A stretch of 64,000 bases of DNA from Ectothiorhodospiraceae bacterium 2226 (GTDB lineage Bacteria > Pseudomonadota > Gammaproteobacteria > GCA-013348725): positions 2,352,501 through 2,416,500 of the forward strand of contig CP054689.1 in the NCBI GenBank assembly GCA_013348725.1. Direction: 5' to 3'. Shown in pieces: positions 36,558 through 45,509 of the stretch. Position 1 is the first letter of the stretch. The number at the start of each line of letters is the position of its first letter. A program made the position numbers and the translations under genes. The notes under the pieces were generated by a model. That model saw only the letters and a program-made list of their open reading frames with translations. It was not told where the DNA came from and did not search any database.

Positions 36558-36620
36558 GGTGCGACTTCCTCGACGACGACGAGCGCGGCGCGCTCTATTC
36601 CTGAGTAAATTACTGGGACT

Positions 36621-38498
36621 TTACGCGAGCGGGGTGATATTGGCAAGGCTCTGGTGCACGCTGCGTACGATACCCTCGGCGCTAAGTCCGCATTCGGCAA
36701 GCAGTTCCTCCCGCGCGCCGTGATCCACGAAGCGGTCGGGCAGGCCCAAGTGCATGAGCGCCACGCTGATGCCGTGGCGTGCCAGCGTCTCGGCGACGCC
36801 GCTGCCGGCACCGCCCGCCACCGCGTTCTCTTCGACCGTCACCAGCAGCTCGTGTTCCTTGGCCAGCGCCACGATCAGCGCTTCGTCCAGCGGCTTCACG
36901 TAGCGCATGTTGACCACCGTGGCGTCCAGCGTCGCGCCGGCCTCCAGCGCCGGCGCGAGCATGCTGCCGAAGGCGAGCAGCGCCACACTTTCACCCTGCC
37001 GACGCGGTTCCGCCTTGCCGACCGGTAGTGCCTGCATCGGCGCTTCAACCGGCACACCCGGTCCCTTGCCGCGCGGGTAGCGCACCGCCGCCGGGCCCTC
37101 GAGCTGACAGGCGGTATAGAGCATCTGGCGGCACTCATTCTCGTCGGCCGGCGCCATCACGGTCATGTTCGGGATGCACCGCAGGAAGCTCAGGTCGAAG
37201 CTGCCCGCGTGGGTGGGGCCGTCGGGGCCGACCAATCCCGCGCGGTCGATGGCGAACACCACCGGCAGGTTCTGGATCGCCACGTCGTGGATCAGCTGGT
37301 CGTAGGCGCGCTGCAAAAAGGTCGAATAGATCGCCACCACCGGTTTCTGCCCCTCGCAGGCCAGCCCCGCCGCCAGGGTCACCGCGTGTTGCTCGGCGAT
37401 GCCCACGTCGTAGTAGCGGTCCGGAAAGCGTTCGGAGAACTCGACCAGCCCGGAGCCTTCGCGCATCGCGGGGGTAATGCCGACCACGCGGTCGTCGGCC
37501 GCCGCCATATCGCACAGCCACTGGCCGAATACCTGCGTGTAGGTCGGCCCGCCGCCGGCCGAGGCCGCCTGCCTGCCGCTCGCCGGATCGAACTTGCTCA
37601 CGCCGTGATAGGTGCAGGGGTTCGCCTCGGCGGGCGCATAGCCCTTGCCCTTACGCGTCACCACATGCAGGAACTGCGGGCCCTTCAGCGCGCGCAGGTT
37701 GCGCAGTGTGCGGATCAGGGTCGGCAGGTCGTGGCCGTCGATGGGGCCTATGTAATTGAAGCCGAGCTCCTCGAACAAGGTGCCCGGAATCACCATTCCC
37801 TTGACGTGTTCCTCGGCGCGCCGCGCCAGTTCCCACACCGGGGGCATCACGCCCAGCACCTTCTTGCTGCCCTCGCGTACGCTCGCGTAGAGCTTGCCGG
37901 AGAGCACCCGCGCCAGGTAGTTCGACAACCCGCCGACATTGGGCGAAATCGACATGTTGTTGTCGTTCAGCACCACCAGCAGGTTGGCGTCCAGGTCGCC
38001 GGCGTGGTTGAGCGCCTCGAAGGCCATGCCCGCGGTCATGGCGCCGTCGCCGATCACCGCCACCACGTTGCGTTGCTCGCCACGCTGGTGTGCGGCGAGC
38101 GCCATGCCGAGTGCGGCACTGACGGAAGTGCTGGAGTGGCCGACGCCGAAGGTGTCGTACGGGCTCTCGCAGCGCTTGGGGAAGCCCGCCAGGCCGCCTT
38201 TCTGTCGCAGCGAGGGCATGCGCTCGCGCCGCCCGGTGAGGATCTTGTGCGGGTAGCTCTGGTGCCCGACGTCCCACACCAGCCGATCCTGCGGGGTGTC
38301 GTACACGTAGTGCAGGGCGAGGGTCAGCTCGACCGTGCCCAGACCGGCCGCGAGGTGACCGCCGGTGCGCGCCACGGATTCGATGAGGAACGAGCGCAAC
38401 TCCGCCGCCAGCGGCTTGAGGTCGCTCTCGGGCAGCGCGCGCAGATCCTCGGGCGAGGTGATGCGCTGGAGCAGGGGAAACGCGGTCAGGCTCGGCAT
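36621..38498 (-). CDS. dxs: 1-deoxy-D-xylulose-5-phosphate synthase
   Basis: 625 residues of the transketolase family: [28 protein letters not shown], thiamine-diphosphate motif [20 protein letters not shown]...NDNNMSIS, and [16 protein letters not shown]-like segment (read [17 protein letters not shown]). First step of the MEP isoprenoid pathway. Directly follows ispA and xseB, the common gammaproteobacterial order. Confidence 0.97.
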   Translation of the reverse strand: MPSLTAFPLLQRITSPEDLRALPESDLKPLAAELRSFLIESVARTGGHLAAGLGTVELTLALHYVYDTPQDRLVWDVGHQSYPHKILTGRRERMPSLRQKGGLAGFPKRCESPYDTFGVGHSSTSVSAALGMALAAHQRGEQRNVVAVIGDGAMTAGMAFEALNHAGDLDANLLVVLNDNNMSISPNVGGLSNYLARVLSGKLYASVREGSKKVLGVMPPVWELARRAEEHVKGMVIPGTLFEELGFNYIGPIDGHDLPTLIRTLRNLRALKGPQFLHVVTRKGKGYAPAEANPCTYHGVSKFDPASGRQAASAGGGPTYTQVFGQWLCDMAAADDRVVGITPAMREGSGLVEFSERFPDRYYDVGIAEQHAVTLAAGLACEGQKPVVAIYSTFLQRAYDQLIHDVAIQNLPVVFAIDRAGLVGPDGPTHAGSFDLSFLRCIPNMTVMAPADENECRQMLYTACQLEGPAAVRYPRGKGPGVPVEAPMQALPVGKAEPRRQGESVALLAFGSMLAPALEAGATLDATVVNMRYVKPLDEALIVALAKEHELLVTVEENAVAGGAGSGVAETLARHGISVALMHLGLPDRFVDHGAREELLAECGLSAEGIVRSVHQSLANITPLA

Positions 38499-38562
38499 GG
38501 GGCGGCGGATGCGTCGATTAAACGGTTAATGATGCGGGGTCGGGGCGCCGCTGGCAAGAAAG

Positions 38563-39447
38563 CTAGCTCATCCGCTCCACGATGTAGCGCGCCACGGCGC
38601 GCAGCAGGTCGGCCTCCGTGCCGAACGGCTCGAGACATGTCAGGGCTTCCTCGTGCAGGGCGCGGGCGTGCGCCTTGGCGCCGTCGAGACCGAGCAGCGC
38701 CGGGTAGGTAGGCTTGCCACGGGCCTGGTCGGCGCCTTGGGTCTTGCCCAGTGTCGCGGTATCGCCTTCGACGTCCAGTACGTCGTCCCTGATCTGGAAC
38801 GCGAGCCCGATATTGCGCGCGTAGCGGTCGAGGCGGGCGAGCTGGTCGTCGTTGACCTCCGCGGCGCAGAGCGCACCGAGACGTACACTGGCGCGGATCA
38901 AGGCGCCGGTCTTACGCAGGTGCATGTCCTCGAGCGCGTCCAGCGTCAGCGCCTGGCCGACCGCGGCCAGATCGATGGCCTGGCCGCCGGCCATGCCGAG
39001 CGAACCGCTGGCCTGCGCGAGCGTGTGCATCATCGCCACGCGCTGCTCGGCGCGCACCGGCGCCTGCACCAAGGCCTCGAAGGCCAGGGCCTGCAGGGCG
39101 TCGCCGACCAAGATGGCGGTCGCCTCGTCATAGGCCTTGTGCACGGTCGGTTTGCCGCGGCGCAGGTCGTCGTCGTCCATCGCGGGGAGGTCGTCGTGGA
39201 CCAGGGAGTACACGTGCACGCACTCCACCGCGCACGCCGCGGCGTCCAGGGCCGCGTCCGGCGCCCCGAGTGCTTCACCGGCCGCATAGACCAGCACCGG
39301 CCGCACGCGCTTGCCGCCGTCGAGCGCGGCGTAGCGCATGGCCTCGTGCAGACGGTGCGGGCTGCTGTGGGCGTCGGGCAGATAGCGCGCGAGCGCCGTC
39401 TCCACCCGCGCCTGCAGGGTCGGAAGGCGTGTCTCGAGCACCGTCAT
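38563..39447 (-). CDS. ispA: Farnesyl diphosphate synthase
   Basis: 294 residues with both Asp-rich motifs: VHDDLPAMDDDDLRRGK and FQIRDDVLDVEGD. Condenses C5 units to C15. Its start overlaps the xseB stop (ATGA at 39444-39447). Followed by dxs. Confidence 0.97.
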   Translation of the reverse strand: MTVLETRLPTLQARVETALARYLPDAHSSPHRLHEAMRYAALDGGKRVRPVLVYAAGEALGAPDAALDAAACAVECVHVYSLVHDDLPAMDDDDLRRGKPTVHKAYDEATAILVGDALQALAFEALVQAPVRAEQRVAMMHTLAQASGSLGMAGGQAIDLAAVGQALTLDALEDMHLRKTGALIRASVRLGALCAAEVNDDQLARLDRYARNIGLAFQIRDDVLDVEGDTATLGKTQGADQARGKPTYPALLGLDGAKAHARALHEEALTCLEPFGTEADLLRAVARYIVERMS

Positions 39448-39740
39448 TCCTCGGGTTGGGCGGGGGCCTGAAAGGGTGCCAGGGTCGCCTCGCCCTGACG
39501 CTGCAACAGCAGCTCGACCTTCTGTTCGGCCTCGCCGAGCGCTTGCTGACAGAGGCGCGTCAGCTCCACGCCGCGCTCGAAATCGCGCAGCGCCTCCTCC
39601 AGGGTCTGTTCGCCCTGCTCCATGCGCGCCACCAGGGCATCGAGTTCCTGCAGCGCCTGCTCGAATTGTGCGATGGACTGCTGGGCGGCCGGGGTGTCGG
39701 CCTGGCTGGTTCTCTTGGGCACGGACGGGTCCTGCTCCAT
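39444..39740 (-). CDS. xseB: Exodeoxyribonuclease VII small subunit
   Basis: 98 residues from ATG at 39740; the helical core FEQALQELDALVARMEQGEQTLEEALRDFERGVEL is the XseB signature, shown here in part: LVARMEQGEQTLEEAL. Partner of XseA in single-strand DNA cleavage. N-terminal 25 residues are low in structure. An upstream in-frame ATG (39836) lacks family support. Confidence 0.93.
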   Translation of the reverse strand: MEQDPSVPKRTSQADTPAAQQSIAQFEQALQELDALVARMEQGEQTLEEALRDFERGVELTRLCQQALGEAEQKVELLLQRQGEATLAPFQAPAQPEE

Positions 39741-40015
39741 GTCAAGTACAGGGACGAAAAAGGGGGCTAACCTTACCACGGATAGGGCAGGGGCCCCTAG
39801 CCCGCATTCTCGCCGAGCGGACAGCGGAGGCCGCACAAGTAATTGAAAGCCTGGTTGAAACCAGGAGGAATCGGCGCAGTGACACCCTGCTCGCCGCTGT
39901 CCTATCGCGGTTCGGGCCGGTCGCTGCCTCGGTAGCGTGGGCGGGAGCTGGCGGGACCGCGTCGCCAGGGACGTTGTTCAGCAGGTTCAGGGGCTTGCGG
40001 GCGTTCCGCGTCATG

Positions 40016-40044
40016 TTGACACGGTCTAAGGCCTTCGGTATCGT
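40016..40044 (+). promoter_or_regulatory. Near-consensus sigma70 promoter of the rubrerythrin operon
   Basis: Perfect TTGACA (40016-40021), exactly 17-base spacer, TATCGT (40039-40044). The predicted start site near 40051 falls on the first base of the inverted repeat listed next. Confidence 0.75.
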
Positions 40045-40050
40045 TACGGC

Positions 40051-40073
40051 AGATTTAGACTGATTCTAAATCT
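40051..40073 (+). promoter_or_regulatory. Perfect inverted-repeat operator at the rubrerythrin start site
   Basis: AGATTTAGA (40051-40059), spacer CTGAT, TCTAAATCT (40065-40073): nine perfectly paired positions per arm. The core TTTAGA-N5-TCTAAA resembles Fur-superfamily sites of the PerR/Irr kind (Irr-type consensus TTTAGAA-N3-TTCTAAA, one mismatch). Placement across +1 implies repression. It is too AT-rich for a terminator here and has no T-run. Confidence 0.75.
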
Positions 40074-40148
40074 CGTCCTGCGGGCGCCGGAACAGGGCGC
40101 AGAAGCTAGACATTTTTCGTCTGTATCACAAGTGGAGGAAAGCTAGTC

Positions 40149-40568
40149 ATGGAACTCAAAGGAAGCAAGACCGAGGACAACCTCAAGTACGCGTTCGCGG
40201 GTGAGTCGCAGGCCAACCGTCGTTATCTGTACTTTGCCGCCAAGGCCGACGTGGAAGGCTACAACGACGTCGCCGCCGTGTTCCGCTCCACGGCCGAGGG
40301 CGAGACCGGTCATGCGCACGGGCACCTGGAATACCTCGAGTCCTGCGGCGATCCGGCCACCGGCATGCAGTTCGGCCCGACGGCGGACAACCTGAAGACC
40401 GCCATCGCCGGCGAGACGCACGAGTACACCGACATGTACCCGGGCATGGCGAAGGCCGCGCGTGACGAAGGCTTCGACGAGATCGCGGACTGGTTCGAGA
40501 CGCTGGCCAAGGCCGAGCGCTCGCACGCCAACCGCTTCCAGAAGGCCCTGGATACCCTGGGTAGCTAA
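40149..40568 (+). CDS. rbr: Rubrerythrin (short form, no rubredoxin domain)
   Basis: 139 residues, only the four-helix di-iron domain: [10 protein letters not shown] (Glu19), [22 protein letters not shown] and [11 protein letters not shown] provide the Glu/His ligands. The C-terminal Cys-x2-Cys rubredoxin domain of classical rubrerythrin is missing, so electrons must come from another protein, possibly the Fe-S oxidoreductase encoded next. Likely peroxide reductase. Confidence 0.93.
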   Translation: MELKGSKTEDNLKYAFAGESQANRRYLYFAAKADVEGYNDVAAVFRSTAEGETGHAHGHLEYLESCGDPATGMQFGPTADNLKTAIAGETHEYTDMYPGMAKAARDEGFDEIADWFETLAKAERSHANRFQKALDTLGS

Positions 40569-40576
40569 GAACGGCG

Positions 40577-40604
40577 AGGGGGCCCCGCGCGGGCCCCCTT
40601 TCTC
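40577..40604 (+). terminator. Intrinsic terminator/attenuator after rubrerythrin
   Basis: AGGGGGCCC (40577-40585), loop CGCGC, GGGCCCCCT, then TTCTCTT. It would make rubrerythrin more abundant than the downstream genes if they share the promoter. Confidence 0.75.
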
Positions 40605-40657
40605 TTGGTTCGAGAGCCCCTGTGCTCGCCTGACTCAAACCGAAAGAAGGACAAGCT

Positions 40658-42007
40658 ATGTCAGCGCCCACCGACCAACAACGCGAAGGCAGTCTCGAGG
40701 CGCCTACCCGGCACCCGCTGGACTGGAAAAACCCCGAGTTCTACAACGAGCAGTCCTTGTTCGAGGAAATGGACCGGGTCTTCGATATCTGTCATGGGTG
40801 TCGGCGCTGTTTCAGTCTGTGCAACTCCTTTCCCACCTTGTTCGACGCGATCGACGAGTCGCCCACCATGGAGCTCGACGGCGTCGACAAGAAGGTCTAC
40901 TGGGACGTGGTGGACCACTGCTACCTGTGTGACATGTGCTACATGAGCAAGTGTCCCTATGTGCCGCCGCATCCCTGGAATGTCGATTTCCCGCATCTGA
41001 TGCTGCGCGCCAAAGCGCTGCGCCATCAGCAAGGCAAGCACAAGCTGCGCGACCGGATGATCACCTCCACCGACACCGTGGGGCGCTTCGCCGGCATTCC
41101 CGTCGTGGTGCAGATGGTCAATGCCGCCAACAGGAGCCGTCCGCTGCGCAAGGCGCTGGACAAGGTGATGGGCATCCACCCCGATGCGCTGCTGCCCGAA
41201 TACCACAGCAACACCCTGCGCAAACGTCTCAAGGGGCGCGCCGGTCAGGACGCTCAGGGCGAACCCGCCGGTCCCACGCGCGGCAAGGTGGCCTTGTTCG
41301 CCACCTGCTATGGCAACTACAACCAGCCCGAGCTCGGCGAGGACCTGGTGGCCGTGTTCGAGCACAACGGCATCCCGGTGACGATCGCCGAGCAGGAACG
41401 CTGCTGCGGCATGCCCAAGCTGGAGCTCGGCGACTTCGAGACGGTGACCAAGCTCAAAGAGGTCAACATCCCGCAGTTGGCGCGCCTGGTGGATCAGGGT
41501 TGGGACATCGTCGCGCCGGTACCCTCCTGCGTGCTGATGTTCAAGCAGGAGCTGCCGCTGATGTTCCCGGACGACCCGGAGGTCATCAAGGTGCGCGACG
41601 CGATGTACGACCCTTTCGAGTACCTCATGCTGCGTCACCGCGCGGGCAAGCTGAACACCGAGTTCCGCCACAAGATCGGCAAGGTGTCCTACCACGTCGC
41701 GTGCCATCAGCGCGTGCAGAACATCGGTATGAAGACGCGCGAGCTCCTGGAGCTGGTGCCGGACACCAAGCTCGAGCCGATCGAGCGCTGCTCGGGACAC
41801 GACGGCACCTACGCCGTGAAGAGCGAGTTCCACGAGACCTCGATGAAGATCTGCAAGCCGGTGGTGAACCGGGTGAAGAAGGCCGAGGCGGATTACTACA
41901 CCAGCGACTGCCCTATCGCCGGCACGCAGATCAAGAACGGCATGGGTGCCGATGCGGCGGATCCGGTGCATCCGTTATCCCTGCTCCGCAAGGCCTACGG
42001 AATCTGA
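40658..42007 (+). CDS. GlpC/HdrD-like Fe-S oxidoreductase with CCG domains
   Basis: 449 residues. N-terminus: two cluster motifs CHGCRRCFSLC and CYLCDMCYMSKC. C-terminus: two CCG-like halves, FATCYGN...RCCGMPKL...PSCVLMFK and VACHQR...ERCSGHDG...SDCPIAG; the Cys-Ser-Gly-His form of the second is typical of GlpC relatives. It carries no flavin or membrane helices. The gene string rubrerythrin, this protein and DUF3501 recurs in Proteobacteria. A role as electron donor to rubrerythrin is inference. Confidence 0.88.
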   Translation: MSAPTDQQREGSLEAPTRHPLDWKNPEFYNEQSLFEEMDRVFDICHGCRRCFSLCNSFPTLFDAIDESPTMELDGVDKKVYWDVVDHCYLCDMCYMSKCPYVPPHPWNVDFPHLMLRAKALRHQQGKHKLRDRMITSTDTVGRFAGIPVVVQMVNAANRSRPLRKALDKVMGIHPDALLPEYHSNTLRKRLKGRAGQDAQGEPAGPTRGKVALFATCYGNYNQPELGEDLVAVFEHNGIPVTIAEQERCCGMPKLELGDFETVTKLKEVNIPQLARLVDQGWDIVAPVPSCVLMFKQELPLMFPDDPEVIKVRDAMYDPFEYLMLRHRAGKLNTEFRHKIGKVSYHVACHQRVQNIGMKTRELLELVPDTKLEPIERCSGHDGTYAVKSEFHETSMKICKPVVNRVKKAEADYYTSDCPIAGTQIKNGMGADAADPVHPLSLLRKAYGI

Positions 42008-42058
42008 GTCCGCGTGCAGCGCGGGCGTCATCGACGACCACCACAAGGAGAGTAAGGC

Positions 42059-42367
42059 ATGGGCGGCAACAGCGAGAGTTATCACGAGCCCATAGAACAG
42101 CTCGACGAGGACGTGCGCGACATGCACCGCGCGATCGCCTCGCTGATGGAGGAGTTGGAGGCCGTGGACTGGTACAACCAGCGGATGGCGGCCACCAAGG
42201 ACGTCACGCTGCGTGCGATCCTGCGTCACAACCGCGACGAGGAAAAGGAGCACGCGGCCATGATGCTGGAGTGGATTCGCCGTAAGGATCCCGTGTTCGA
42301 CAAAGAGCTGCGGGACTACCTGTTCACCGACAAGCCGATTACCAAACTCGAGGAGGAGAGCGACTGA
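42059..42367 (+). CDS. encFtn: Encapsulated-ferritin-like protein (EncFtn) without encapsulin
   Basis: 102 residues, closely like EncFtn of Rhodospirillum rubrum: DMHRAIASLMEELEAVDWY and NRDEEKEHAAMMLEW. The metal and entry residues Glu32, Trp38, Tyr39, Glu62 and His65 have the same numbering. EncFtn normally forms an annular ferroxidase decamer inside an encapsulin shell and has a C-terminal targeting peptide. Here the protein ends soon after FTDKPITKLEEE, with no targeting peptide, and the next gene is not encapsulin. A free ferroxidase is implied. Confidence 0.9.
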   Translation: MGGNSESYHEPIEQLDEDVRDMHRAIASLMEELEAVDWYNQRMAATKDVTLRAILRHNRDEEKEHAAMMLEWIRRKDPVFDKELRDYLFTDKPITKLEEESD

Positions 42368-42415
42368 GCGCGTAGCGCGCTGCGCCGCCTCCCGCATCGC
42401 ACGAAGGAGACCACC

Positions 42416-43009
42416 ATGGATAAGTTGCAACGCCAAGACCTGTTCACCCTGGAGAAGTACGCCGAGGTGCGGCCGGAGTTCCGGGCCAAGGTCATGGCCC
42501 ACAAGAAGAGTCGCAAGGTGGCGCTGGGTGACCACGCCACGGTCTACTTCGAGGACCGGCTGACGCTGCAGTATCAGATCCAGGAGATGTTGCGCGTGGA
42601 GCGCATCTTTGAGGCCGCCGGTATCCAGGAAGAGCTGGACGCCTACAACCCCTTGGTGCCCGACGGCAACAATTGGAAGGCAACCTTCATGGTCGAGTAC
42701 GACGATATCGACGAGCGCCGCGAGATGCTGGCCAAGCTCATCGGTATCGAGGACAAGGTGTGGGTGAAGGTCGGCGAGCACCCCAAGGTGTACGCGATCG
42801 CGGACGAGGACCTGGAGCGCGAGACCGACGAGAAGACTTCGTCGGTGCACTTCCTGCGCTTTGAACTGACGCAGGAGATGTGTCAGGCGGTCGCGAGCGG
42901 CGCTTCGATCGGTGTCGGTGTGGACCATCCCGAGTGCACGCAGGCCGTGGATCCGGTGCCGGAGAACGTACGCGCGGCATTGGCGGCGGACATCGCTCCT
43001 CAACACTGA
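42416..43009 (+). CDS. DUF3501 family protein
   Basis: 197 residues beginning MDKLQRQDLFTLEKYAEVRPEFR, the DUF3501 N-terminus, with VYFEDRLTLQYQIQEMLR following. Soluble, acidic, few cysteines. The family is found almost always in rubrerythrin plus GlpC-like operons; its job is unknown. It is the last gene before the terminator. Confidence 0.9.
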   Translation: MDKLQRQDLFTLEKYAEVRPEFRAKVMAHKKSRKVALGDHATVYFEDRLTLQYQIQEMLRVERIFEAAGIQEELDAYNPLVPDGNNWKATFMVEYDDIDERREMLAKLIGIEDKVWVKVGEHPKVYAIADEDLERETDEKTSSVHFLRFELTQEMCQAVASGASIGVGVDHPECTQAVDPVPENVRAALAADIAPQH

Positions 43010-43027
43010 GGCCTGCAGTCGGAGTAC

Positions 43028-43064
43028 ACGAAGGGCACGCGGCACCGCGTGCCCTTCGTCTTTT
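43028..43064 (+). terminator. Intrinsic terminator of the rubrerythrin/EncFtn operon
   Basis: Fifteen-base complementary arms ACGAAGGGCACGCGG (43028-43042) and CCGCGTGCCCTTCGT (43045-43059), then CTTTT. Very stable. Confidence 0.93.
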
Positions 43065-43157
43065 GACGGGCGGCGTACGTTCCGCGGCGCGGCGGTCGGT
43101 TAAGGGAGGGCCGGAATAGCTTCGTGCCTGGTCCTCAGACCCCTGTTCAGAGCTTCC

Positions 43158-43934
43158 CTAACGCGGTACGTAAACGGTGCGCCCATCGGGGGCGTGCAGA
43201 CTCACGACGGCTTGGCCGTACAGTCGCTCGAGCACGGCCGTATCGAGGATATCCCCCGCCGCCCCGGCCAGCCACGAGCCGTCGCCGAACAGCAGCAGCA
43301 GGTGATCGCAATAACGCAGCGCGAGGTTGACGTCGTGCAGGCTCATGAGCGTCGCCCCCTGGCGCGCACGCGCGCGCGCCACGACCTGGTCGAGCACGGC
43401 GAGTTGATGGTGCGGATCGAGGTGGTTGGTCGGCTCATCGAGCAGATAGATGCGCGGATCCTGGGTGAGCAGGCGCGCCACACCGAGTCGGCGGCGCTCG
43501 CCGCCCGACAAGGTGTGGACAGCGCGGGCCTCGAGTCCCCCCAGATCGACGGCGGCCAGTGCCGCATGCGCGGTACGCCGATCCGCGTCGCTCTCCGAAG
43601 CGAAAGGACCGAGGTGCGGGTGGCGCCCCGTGAGGGTGGTCTCCAGCACGGTGGCGGGAAAGTCGGCGGGTTCGTCCTGAAACAGCACGCCCACCTCGCG
43701 CGCCAACGCGCGGCGTGACCATGCGCCCACGGGGCGCCCCTCTAATTCGAGTTCGCCGTTCACCGGCGGGAGGAGGCCCGCCAAGGTGTGCAGCAGCGTG
43801 GTCTTGCCGCTGCCGTTGCGACCGAGCACCGCCCAGCATTGACCCGCGGTCAGCGAGAACTCCAGCGCGTCGAGCAGGGTCCGTCGGCCGCGGACCAGCC
43901 CCAGGCCTCGCGCCGTCAGTAGGGGCGAGCTCAT
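43158..43934 (-). CDS. ABC transporter ATP-binding protein (FecE/BtuD type)
   Basis: 258 residues from ATG at 43934, which overlaps the permease stop (ATGA). Walker A GRNGSGKTT, signature LSGGERRRLG, Walker B IYLLDEP and a switch His (SLHDVNL) are intact. Powers import of vitamin B12, haem or ferric siderophore with the permease encoded upstream. No substrate-binding protein is in the window, so the substrate is unresolved. Confidence 0.93.
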   Translation of the reverse strand: MSSPLLTARGLGLVRGRRTLLDALEFSLTAGQCWAVLGRNGSGKTTLLHTLAGLLPPVNGELELEGRPVGAWSRRALAREVGVLFQDEPADFPATVLETTLTGRHPHLGPFASESDADRRTAHAALAAVDLGGLEARAVHTLSGGERRRLGVARLLTQDPRIYLLDEPTNHLDPHHQLAVLDQVVARARARQGATLMSLHDVNLALRYCDHLLLLFGDGSWLAGAAGDILDTAVLERLYGQAVVSLHAPDGRTVYVPR

Positions 43935-44911
43935 CGGCTGGGGCCGGCGCTGCGCTGTAATAGGAACAGGAACACCGGCACGCCGATCAAGGCGGTGACG
44001 ACCCCCACCGGGAGCTGTTGCGGCGCGAAGGCGGTGCGCGCCAGCGTATCGGCCAGCACCAGCAGGATGCCGCCGAGCAGGGCGGCCCCCGGCAACACGT
44101 AGCGGTGGTCCGAGCCCACGAGCAGGCGCACGATGTGCGGCACGATAAGGCCCACAAAGCCCACGCTGCCCGCGGTGGTGACGGCGAAGGCGGTCAGCAG
44201 CGAGGCCAGCACGTAGAGCACCAGCTGCAGTCGATTCACGTTCACCCCGAGCGCCTGGGCCTGCAGGGCACCGTGGGTGAGTACATTCAGGGGGCGTGCC
44301 AAGGCGAGGGTGCCGAGCGCGGCGGCCGCCAGCACCATGAGCGGCGCCAGCGGCGCGCTGCTGTAGGTTAGGTCCCCCATCAGCCAGAACAGCATGCCGC
44401 GCAGCTGTGCATCGGGCGCCAGGGCGAGCAAGAAACTGATGAGCGCGCCCCAGCCTCCGGCGATCACCACGCCCGTGAGCAGCAGGCGGGTGGCGGTCCA
44501 GCTGCCGCGGCCGTGCGCCAGTCCGAATACCAAGAACATCGACAGCAGGGCGCCGGCGAAGGCGCTGCCGGTCAGCCACAGGCCGCCTAGTCCGGCCAGC
44601 ATGGCGAGCAGGGCGGCGACCGCGGCACCGCCGGCGACGCCGAGCACGTAAGGATCGGCCAAAGGGTTGCGTAGCAGCACCTGCATCAGCGCGCCCGCCA
44701 GACCAAGCAGCCCGCCCGCGGCGAACCCGGCGAGGATGCGGGGCATGCGCAACTCAAGGACCAGTGAGCGGCTCAGCTCGTCGCCGCCGCCGAGGAGCAC
44801 GCTCGCGACGTGCCAAGGCGAGAGAGCGATGCTACCCGTTCCCAAGGCCAGCAGGACGCTGGCGGCGGCGAGCAACAACAAGACGGGCAAGAAAAGGTGG
44901 TTGCGTGACAT
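43931..44911 (-). CDS. FecCD/BtuC-family ABC transporter permease
   Basis: 326 residues, about 9-10 hydrophobic segments with the family motifs RMPRILAGFAAGGLLGLAGALMQ (shown by its parts RMPRIL and GALMQ), NPLADPYVLG, and GFVGLIVPHIVR. Forms the membrane channel of an iron-siderophore or cobalamin importer. Overlaps the ATPase gene by 4 bases. The gene upstream is a PilZ-like protein, not a binding protein. Confidence 0.93.
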   Translation of the reverse strand: MSRNHLFLPVLLLLAAASVLLALGTGSIALSPWHVASVLLGGGDELSRSLVLELRMPRILAGFAAGGLLGLAGALMQVLLRNPLADPYVLGVAGGAAVAALLAMLAGLGGLWLTGSAFAGALLSMFLVFGLAHGRGSWTATRLLLTGVVIAGGWGALISFLLALAPDAQLRGMLFWLMGDLTYSSAPLAPLMVLAAAALGTLALARPLNVLTHGALQAQALGVNVNRLQLVLYVLASLLTAFAVTTAGSVGFVGLIVPHIVRLLVGSDHRYVLPGAALLGGILLVLADTLARTAFAPQQLPVGVVTALIGVPVFLFLLQRSAGPSR

Positions 44912-45011
44912 GGTCCGTGGCGACGGCGCGCCAAGGCGGCGGCACGCGGTACTCTACCACGCACGGGCGAGGGCCCCGCGGTTCGTCCGGGGCCCCGTTG
45001 CGGTAAGATGC

Positions 45012-45305
45012 TCAGTGACGGACGGCGTGCAGCAGCTCTCCCAAGGCCGCGCGCGTCTGGCCGTTCTCGGCGAACTCGATGCGCCCGCCGCGGCCGTCCA
45101 CGCGCGTCACCGTTCCGCGCAGGACGATCGGCGCCCGCTGCGGCAGCCGCAGTTCGAGGTCGATCGGGTTGCCGTGCAGGAAAGCCAGCGCGCCCTTGAC
45201 GTAGGCGCCGTGCATATTGATAGTCCGCACTGTCGCCAGCGCGACCGGCAAGGCCTCGTGGTAGATGACGCCCGCGGTGCGTTGATGCCAGGGGGTTGGA
45301 CGCAT
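45012..45305 (-). CDS. PilZ-like domain protein (probable)
   Basis: 97 residues with one small beta-barrel-like domain: INMHGAYVKG resembles the N-x-S-x2-G strand of PilZ, and IVLRGTVTRVDGRGGRIEFAE the later barrel strands. The N-terminal Arg-x3-Arg switch of c-di-GMP binders is not clear (only HQR near residue 9), so ligand binding is doubtful. GGAGGGTGCC before the ATG supports the start. Diverges from fnr. Confidence 0.6.
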   Translation of the reverse strand: MRPTPWHQRTAGVIYHEALPVALATVRTINMHGAYVKGALAFLHGNPIDLELRLPQRAPIVLRGTVTRVDGRGGRIEFAENGQTRAALGELLHAVRH

Positions 45306-45509
45306 GGCACCCTCCTAGGAAGCGGTTGTCTGAGCTTGATCGCTCAGCTAACACGCTACGCCTTCGGGTGCAGCGGAACATTGACCTGCCTCAAAACAGC
45401 GGGACGCTTGGCGGCGGCCGCCGGCCAAGGTGGGTGCCCAGGTTCAAAACAACAGCGGTAGGCGGCCCAGGTCTACTGCCGCAGGGCGGGCCAAGCCCGA
45501 GGAAGCTTG

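Larger units (their letters stand above)
39741..40148 (+). other. Non-coding region between xseB and rubrerythrin
   Basis: No convincing gene. CCTGGTTGAAACCAGG (39850-39865) is a perfect 7-base inverted repeat of unknown meaning. The promoter and operator of the rubrerythrin operon lie at 40016-40073 and AGTGGAGGAAAGC before 40149 is its ribosome site. Confidence 0.6.

Noticed and set aside
39850-39865. Inverted repeat CCTGGTTGAAACCAGG as an operator or terminator
   Set aside because: It is 280 bases from the next start and has no T-run; without a second copy I cannot give it a function.
42416-43009. Encapsulin shell gene after EncFtn
   Set aside because: The product is a DUF3501 protein of 197 residues with none of the HK97-fold features.
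43158-44579. A 473-codon open frame that would fuse extra N-terminal sequence to the ABC ATPase
   Set aside because: The first 215 residues are Arg/Ala-rich, unlike any domain, and lie opposite in frame to the real permease gene; the ATPase family start is at 43934.
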